This document shows positions 58,454-64,000 of a stretch of 64,000 nt of DNA, piece after piece. The notes below the pieces were generated by a model. It was given only the letters and a program-made list of their open reading frames with translations. It was not told where the DNA came from and searched no databases. Position numbers and translations under genes: made by a program. Each line of letters begins with the position of its first letter. Within the stretch, counting starts at the first letter, position 1. Origin of the DNA: Coleophoma eucalyptorum (lineage: Eukaryota > Ascomycota > Leotiomycetes > Helotiales > Dermateaceae); contig JALRME010000007.1 in NCBI GenBank assembly GCA_026120035.1, positions 1,488,001 to 1,552,000 on the forward strand, written 5' to 3'.

Positions 58454-59012
58454 TTGTTTTCAGTGCTTGATGAAAAATTATTTGTACCAGGAATTTGTAG
58501 GCTAGCGTATATGCCTGTACTAGCAGCTAATTAAGCTGATATCCACCGATATGCTTGAGAATCACGGCGCTGGCCAAGCATCTAGCCTTATGCATGTATA
58601 TAACCTTAATTTAAAATGTTAAAAGACAGAGCCTTCTCAAGGTAATGGTAAAGCCTTCAAGTTTGGCCTCTCTTTTATATTCGGGATCTAAAAATCTCGA
58701 CCCTTCCCTGAAAAATGCTCCCATCCGCTCATGATAAACAAGATTCTAACTATTTAGGGATTATTCTTCTGTTTCAAGAGCCAACATAACCGTACACGAA
58801 ATCGAAACAGCTAGAAGCTATGAAACATTAAATATGCTCTATACGATGAAGTAAATCAGGCTTATTAAAATTATCTCGAAAGCTATCTTCCAGGTTTGCT
58901 CTTTTTATTAAACCATAGTAGGACTAGAGTTCCGCTTAAAGTTTTATTGCTTAAAGTTAGAATTTCAAATTTCAATCTATATATTGCTAAGCTGTAAAAG
59001 CTAATATAGTAA
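58454..59012. other. Intergenic between convergent genes, AT-rich
   Basis: About 560 bp, AT-rich, 3' flanks of both neighbours. Nothing else is seen. Confidence 0.55.
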
Positions 59013-61004
59013 TTATACTAGTTCCATCTGCTTAGTAGGATGCAGTCCCTGAACCTCTCTGGTTCTGTCTTCCACAGAAAGGTCGAGATGAATTCCTTCA
59101 ATAACAGCATGTAGAGAATTTTCGACCTTAGACTCGCGGGGTAATTGAGCATCATCTCCAGCTGGCTTCCAGTAAAGTGATACTATCCAGTACGAGAAGC
59201 AGCCTACAACAAAACTAATTAACCAACCAAGATCGTACATGTGAGTTGCTGCGGGACTAATAGAGTATCCAAAACTCGCTGCAAATCCAGGGAGCGGGAG
59301 CAGAAATCCGACAACGAATCCGAAAAATGCCTTGAGGTTGAAGCCTTTGTAATAGAAGTAGCGACCACTTGGTGAGTAGGTATAAAGATCCCCAATTTCG
59401 AGATTCCCATTACGGACCACGAAATAGTCGACAATCATAATACCAACAATGGGACCCATGAAGATCGAATAACCTGATAGGAAGTTGAGAAATCCACTGG
59501 CATTATTGACGATTTGCCTATAGAAGATATTAGTTCACGGCCGCTTGAAATTACCAAAACGCCGTCGTTTGAGATCTTACCAAGGTACAATGCCCCAAGA
59601 AATAAAAAGGCAAATAAATTGACCACGGATAATATTAACGTATCTCGGGGCGAGATTAGTAACATCGGCGGAGAATGGAATAACATTGGCGGCGACACAG
59701 GTACCGAGGGCAGCAAATGCCCAAGCCGCAGCACAAAAGAATACACCTGCTCTCGCCTTAGAGCTATAGTCATTGTCGAGAATAGCATTAAAAAGAGGAT
59801 ACAAGGTCCAGTATGCTTCACCATACATGTTCTTAACAGCGGACTGCATAGAGAGAATTAGCAACAAAATAAAATCTGGTGGAACAATAATTACGTACTG
59901 TGCACATAATACCGAAGGCGGTCGAAATTGTAGCCGTCAGTGGTAGGCCGAGCGCCTGACCAAAGACCTGAGACCTTGGGGTCTTCGCGTATCGCGCCAA
60001 GTCTGGGACGGTAACGAGCAGAGCGCAATTGGCACCCATGACAGAGTTAAAGTGACCGAAAGCAGTCCAGGTGTAAGCAAAACCAGAGGTTTTGAGGGAC
60101 GGGTCAATGAGTTTGCCGACCGAAATGCCGTTGTTTGTTGTTGTTGCCCAAATCACCAGACCTATGGCTGCTGCTGGAACGATTACGGCCTTGGCAGTGA
60201 AAACCCAGCGGATCTTGGTAGTGTGTAGCATAGCAAGGGGTATCGAAGCCAGAAAGGCAAGCAGAAACGTAATCATAAGTCCAGTGGTAACATGTTGATC
60301 CTATTATAGTGTTAGGGTTGACAAGAAGTTGCGTCATGGAAGAAGTCTTACAGTTGGGATCGAATTGTGCAAAGTATACCATCCTGGAAAGATGCAGCGA
60401 AGACATATCGAAATCATCTGTCCTGTGTAGTAGAGTTGAACACCAGTCTGGACACGAGGTTAGTCTAAAGCATGGAGGGAAGAGTATAGAAAAGCAAACG
60501 AACCCAAATAATTGAAAGGATAAGTCGGAGGCAAACAATGACATATTGGCCGTATATTCCAAATGTGTAGCGGGTGAGGATAGGATATCCTACATGGTAC
60601 TTAGAAGCAGCTCGACCATTGAGAATAATAACCAGAGCGGCAAGCACGTTTGCTGTCATATTGATGAGAATAGCATCTCTGAACGAGGCTCCAACTGAAA
60701 CCATGGCGCTCCCAGTTGACCAACTGGAAACACTCCACGACTCACTCCACCAGTATGCAAAGTAGTCCCAGGTCGACCAAGTCCATCGTTCCTCAGGAGA
60801 TGGTAGAAGCTCCTCATTGATCAGTGGAGATGCTGCACTTGGGAGAACGATTGCATTATTAAAGGCCTTGACCCAAGCCCATTTGTGCTGATCTGCAGGC
60901 TCTGATGCGGCCTCCTGCACGCTACTACTAGAGGCATCCTTAAGGTCAAAATTAGGGACCTTGCTTTCGCCAACGGGCGAGGCTGAAAAGGAGATTTCTG
61001 ACAT
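59013..61004 (-). CDS. NCS1-family nucleobase/allantoin-type permease
   Basis: Five exons, 61004-60504, 60447-60352, 60300-59899, 59843-59581 and 59517-59013, give 588 residues. NCS1 signatures appear in order: polar N-terminus with NEELLPSPEERWTWSTWDYF (start of TM1), then YWWSESWSVSSWSTGSAMVSVG, LNGRAASKYHVGYPILTRYTFG (family motif G-x-x-xHVGFPV-x-RASFG), TGVQLYYTGQMI, TAFGHFNSVMGANCALLVTVPDLARYAKTPR, ISWGIVPWQIVNNASGFLNFLSGYSIFMGPIVGIMIVDYF, and the YYKGFN turn before the last helices. Family members co-transport uracil, uridine, allantoin, thiamine or purines with protons at the plasma membrane; the substrate is not decided here. The first intron uses a GTTCGT donor, which is acceptable because both phases and the protein pattern agree. 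The start at 61004 gives the usual length. Confidence 0.9.
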
Positions 61005-63395
61005 TATATCCGGCAGAATTGCTCGAGAGTGAAAAGACAATAATTGAAGCAAGCTGTGGGTGAAGTTCTTATAAGAAATGCTAGTAAAAATTTGTTCGCT
61101 GTCAATTGTGGATTGTCATTGCTAGAATTCTGACCGACAAGCGCAAAAGGGAACAAAGCAGGATAGTGGTCGTGAACCATTCAATTAGCATAAAAGTGAC
61201 CATCGCTAAATACGAGTTGTCGTTGCCCGCCTTCCTGTAGATAATAGATACAGAAAAGGTTGCGGACAAATAAGGCGGGCAAACCAACATGGATATCATT
61301 AAAAATGGATCATAGATGCCCGTGTTGTCTGATAGAAGACGAGAAGTAAGAGCAATTACTTTGTAGAGCAAAAGTGGGCAGTTCAACATCGACAGATAAA
61401 AAGAACCAATTCCCCACAATTAGCAGCACTTGGTTGCCCGGCCTGACTTCGCTTAATTACTATATGTCACCTACATACGATTTATGATGATGACAATAAA
61501 GAGACGACAGTATTATTAAGTGGCAGTATAAGGTTATCCTAGCCTTGAAATCTGTATCCAATTACATCCATATTTTGTAGGTGGCCAAATGTGAGTTGTA
61601 CGGGCTAAAACCAAAACGGGGTTGTCCTATCTTCTATCTTCTACCGAATACTTCCCCGAGTAATCTAACGGTCCCCTATCTAATCTAGAGAGCTGTCCCC
61701 ACCGGACCTCCGAGCAACCTATCGCCTGGGACCAGAAGGCGCGTCGATAATTCCCAGGCCAATTGTTGTGAATATAATCAATACTACTTCTACTGTGGGT
61801 TACAATATAGATCGGTAGGCTCTCTTCGAAGTTGTAGTATTGTTTAACTCTGCCTAGACAGATTTATATAAGCCTCATACCGAAGTGTTCCTTTACAGCC
61901 TCGAACTTCTCCATTAGGAAGTGCACTTTGATAATACTCTGTCAATAGTTGTTGCGCCATGGCCTTCTGAAGCTGCCGTAGCATCGTAGAAAAACAAAAT
62001 GAAGTTTTGGAGCATTTTTAGGTCTTTACAGACATACATCATTGATTTCTCTTAATATTTGTAGCAACATAACTCGATAGCACTCTTGATCTTTATCGCG
62101 TTATTTAACATCTATACCAAGAGTTCTAGCAAGTAGAATTGTCCTATCCAGGGTGTCAGCCATTATTGAATTTTTTTAAGCTTCTTTGATAATTTCACAG
62201 AATATTGGGAATTGGGGCTCTCTGTTGGTTACGTAAAGTAACGTAATAGGTGACTCTTAAGTCAAATCAGGTTCAAGTGGTGTTCATAAGTTGTGCTATA
62301 GATGTTGGTCGAAGAGAGTGTGAGGCAGAGAGGTATAAGTACCTCTCCTGCTAGGAATACTGTAGGTAACATGTGACTAGGTCTCGTGATTGATTTGTAA
62401 TGACATTCTGACACACTCTCTGCTGTAGAATTATATCTAATAACAGACCATCCTAAGCCGTACTAGGAGAAGGTTCTTAGAATGATTTATAATGAGCTTA
62501 AGGCTTAATATGACGGAGTTTTTATAGATGATATTTTAGCCTCTAGTTTCGGTGCGGCGCGAACTTGGACAAAATAAATATGCGCGTTGTGCTGAACCCC
62601 GTTTGGAATTGCGTGGGATCAATCTGCCCTTCATTGCTTATTTTTATTACAAGATTATCATATCGATGCGACAAAGATAGCTTTTAATTTGGATTGTCTC
62701 TAAGACATCTAGCTGGCTCCAGAGGTAAGCCGCTTGAATTATGTGTCATGAAACCATTACAGATCAAGCCCACAAAACACCCATGTGTGGTCATCTAGCT
62801 GCGAAAAAAAGAGAACCCTGTTATTTGTGTTGAATTCTACATCCGATTGGGCTATCATAGCTTTGGTTTATACCATATATGTTTACACAAGCCGCTGAAA
62901 CTGCCCTGGAGTGATATTTCATGATTCACTAAAATTTGAAATAGTAGTTCATGGCAAGTAGAAGTATTAAACTTCATTCCTCAATTTGGAGGTAGATTCA
63001 TCAAGCAATGGGACTAAATTGCCGGAAGGACATTTTATCAACTACGCGTGCGCTATTGATGCACTCAAATCGAGCAGGATAGCTCCTTCGTATGGTTTAA
63101 TAGGCTGTAAGTAGGTCGCATATGCAGCAAGGTTGTGCATAAGCTTATATATGACTCAGCAGACGGTTCAGGGAACTGACACTGAGCGGAAGTGGGACCA
63201 ATATTGCGTCATTTAAAGATAGGAATTTTACGGTTCTATCGAAAGCTAGAAGTAAATGGAATACCAGCCCCGTTTGGACTGGGTTAAATCCACGTTGTAA
63301 TCGTCAAGTTTATCAGTTCCACTTCACTGGTCACTGATTAGTATAGAAGAGTCTCTTTCTAAAAGCTTACGATCAGTTCCTCGTCTCTTCTAAAG
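61005..63395. other. Intergenic, AT-rich, between permease and SEC14-like genes
   Basis: About 2.4 kb. A minus-strand frame at 61419-61102 has three or four hydrophobic stretches and a protein-like composition, but no ATG start and no domain I can name. The rest is AT-rich with no recognisable gene; both divergent promoters must lie here. Confidence 0.5.
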
Positions 63396-64000
63396 ATGTC
63401 TCTCCGGACTTCTACCAACACTATCAGCAGTGCTGATAAGGATAAATCTCCAGGTGGTTCTAGTGCCTCAGACTCATACACACCGTCATATACACCAAGC
63501 CTTCAGGAGCGGGGACTTCTCAAAGTTGATCAGGAAAAGTTATTTACAAAATTCTGTGATAAATGCCAAAAAGAAGGACTTTTGGATAAGCCAGAAGATC
63601 TTAAGGGAAACGATTATATGGTTGGTATTACCGACAATACCGCACTTTTGTAAGACCTACTTACAAATCAAGTTGCGTTACATGATCTGATAACGGTCTA
63701 GCCGATTTCTTACTGCTCGGCAATTCGATATTGAGAAAGCATATGAGCTCTTCAGAGACGCCTGTCGAGCTCGTTATATCAACTGCCTCTGGAATTTCTA
63801 TGAATTTATTGATACCGGCCTTTACCAAGAGACCGCCTCACTTGTATGTTCGCATGGCACATTCCCAATACATTTCTACTAATCTATCAGGAAAGTACCC
63901 CCAATGGACTGGCCGTCGAGATAAGCGTGGACAACCAGTCTGCTACTTCGATATTTCAAAAGTCGACGCAAAGACTATTGCAGCACATAAGTCTTCTAGT
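63396..64000 (+). CDS. SEC14/CRAL-TRIO phosphatidylinositol-transfer-like protein, 5' part
   Basis: Exons 63396-63649, 63702-63843 and from 63896 to the window edge; the 3' end lies outside. The first exon gives a Ser/Thr-rich leader and a CRAL-TRIO N-terminal helix (ERGLLKVDQEKLFTKFCDKCQKEG). Splicing restores ALFRFLTARQFDIEKAYELF, the typical LLRFLRAR-like motif. The third exon starts YPQWTGRRDKRGQPVCYFDI, the first strand of the lipid-binding domain. The last splice uses GAAAG rather than the CAG five bases earlier, because only that keeps this conserved stretch in frame. SEC14-like proteins exchange phosphatidylinositol and phosphatidylcholine between membranes. Confidence 0.78.

Noticed and set aside
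61102..61419. Hydrophobic minus-strand frame upstream of the permease
   Set aside because: No ATG start and no nameable family, though it could be a membrane-protein remnant.
1..64000. CRISPR arrays, bacterial operons or ribosome-binding sites
   Set aside because: Spliceosomal introns and fungal gene families throughout; no direct-repeat/spacer arrays seen.

Overview
The window looks like nuclear DNA of a filamentous ascomycete (Pezizomycotina, perhaps Eurotiales or a relative). The evidence is short GT-AG introns of about 45-190 bp, a HET-domain protein, an AA9 lytic polysaccharide monooxygenase, a flavin-carrier/TRP-like membrane protein, a PTH11-like receptor, fungal-type transcription factors and a highly reducing polyketide synthase. 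Species cannot be decided from sequence alone. Exon borders below were worked out by hand from splice sites, frame continuity and family motifs.

Left part (1-22 kb), general and accessory genes: a partial 3-hydroxyacyl-CoA dehydrogenase-type gene at the edge, a delta-9 fatty acid desaturase with cytochrome b5 domain, a membrane-anchored HET protein, an AKR7-type aldo-keto reductase, a CHK/aminoglycoside-phosphotransferase-like kinase, a secreted AA9 LPMO with a long Ala/Ser/Thr tail, about 5.5 kb with no recognisable gene, then an FLC/TRP-like protein.

Middle part (23.4-49.2 kb), a candidate secondary-metabolite cluster: a complete highly reducing PKS (KS-AT-DH-MT-ER-KR-ACP, 2682 residues, 9 exons), a divergently transcribed BAHD/TRI101-like acyltransferase, a UDP-glycosyltransferase, a full-size ABCB exporter, a PTH11-like seven-TM protein and a Zn2Cys6 regulator. 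The expected product is a reduced, C-methylated polyketide that is glycosylated and/or acylated and then exported. The PKS has no release domain, so the acyltransferase is a candidate for off-loading. The PKS carries an unusual in-frame 15-bp minisatellite (23 pentapeptide units) between KS and AT.

The regulator next to the cluster looks disabled. Its first zinc-binding cysteine is Tyr and it has an in-frame TAG in the middle-homology region. Both changes are C-to-T at CpA on the + strand, the signature of repeat-induced point mutation (RIP). A second fungal-type regulator at 50-51.7 kb also has a broken reading frame, and a sterol-glucosyltransferase relative at 54.2-56.3 kb has lost its N-terminal half. 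The right flank of the cluster therefore looks like decaying DNA, while the biosynthetic genes remain open.

Right part (52-64 kb): a DUF2985-type membrane protein, the truncated glucosyltransferase, a secreted Cys-rich single-TM protein, an NCS1 nucleobase/allantoin-type transporter and the 5' part of a SEC14/CRAL-TRIO gene running off the window, separated by AT-rich spacers.
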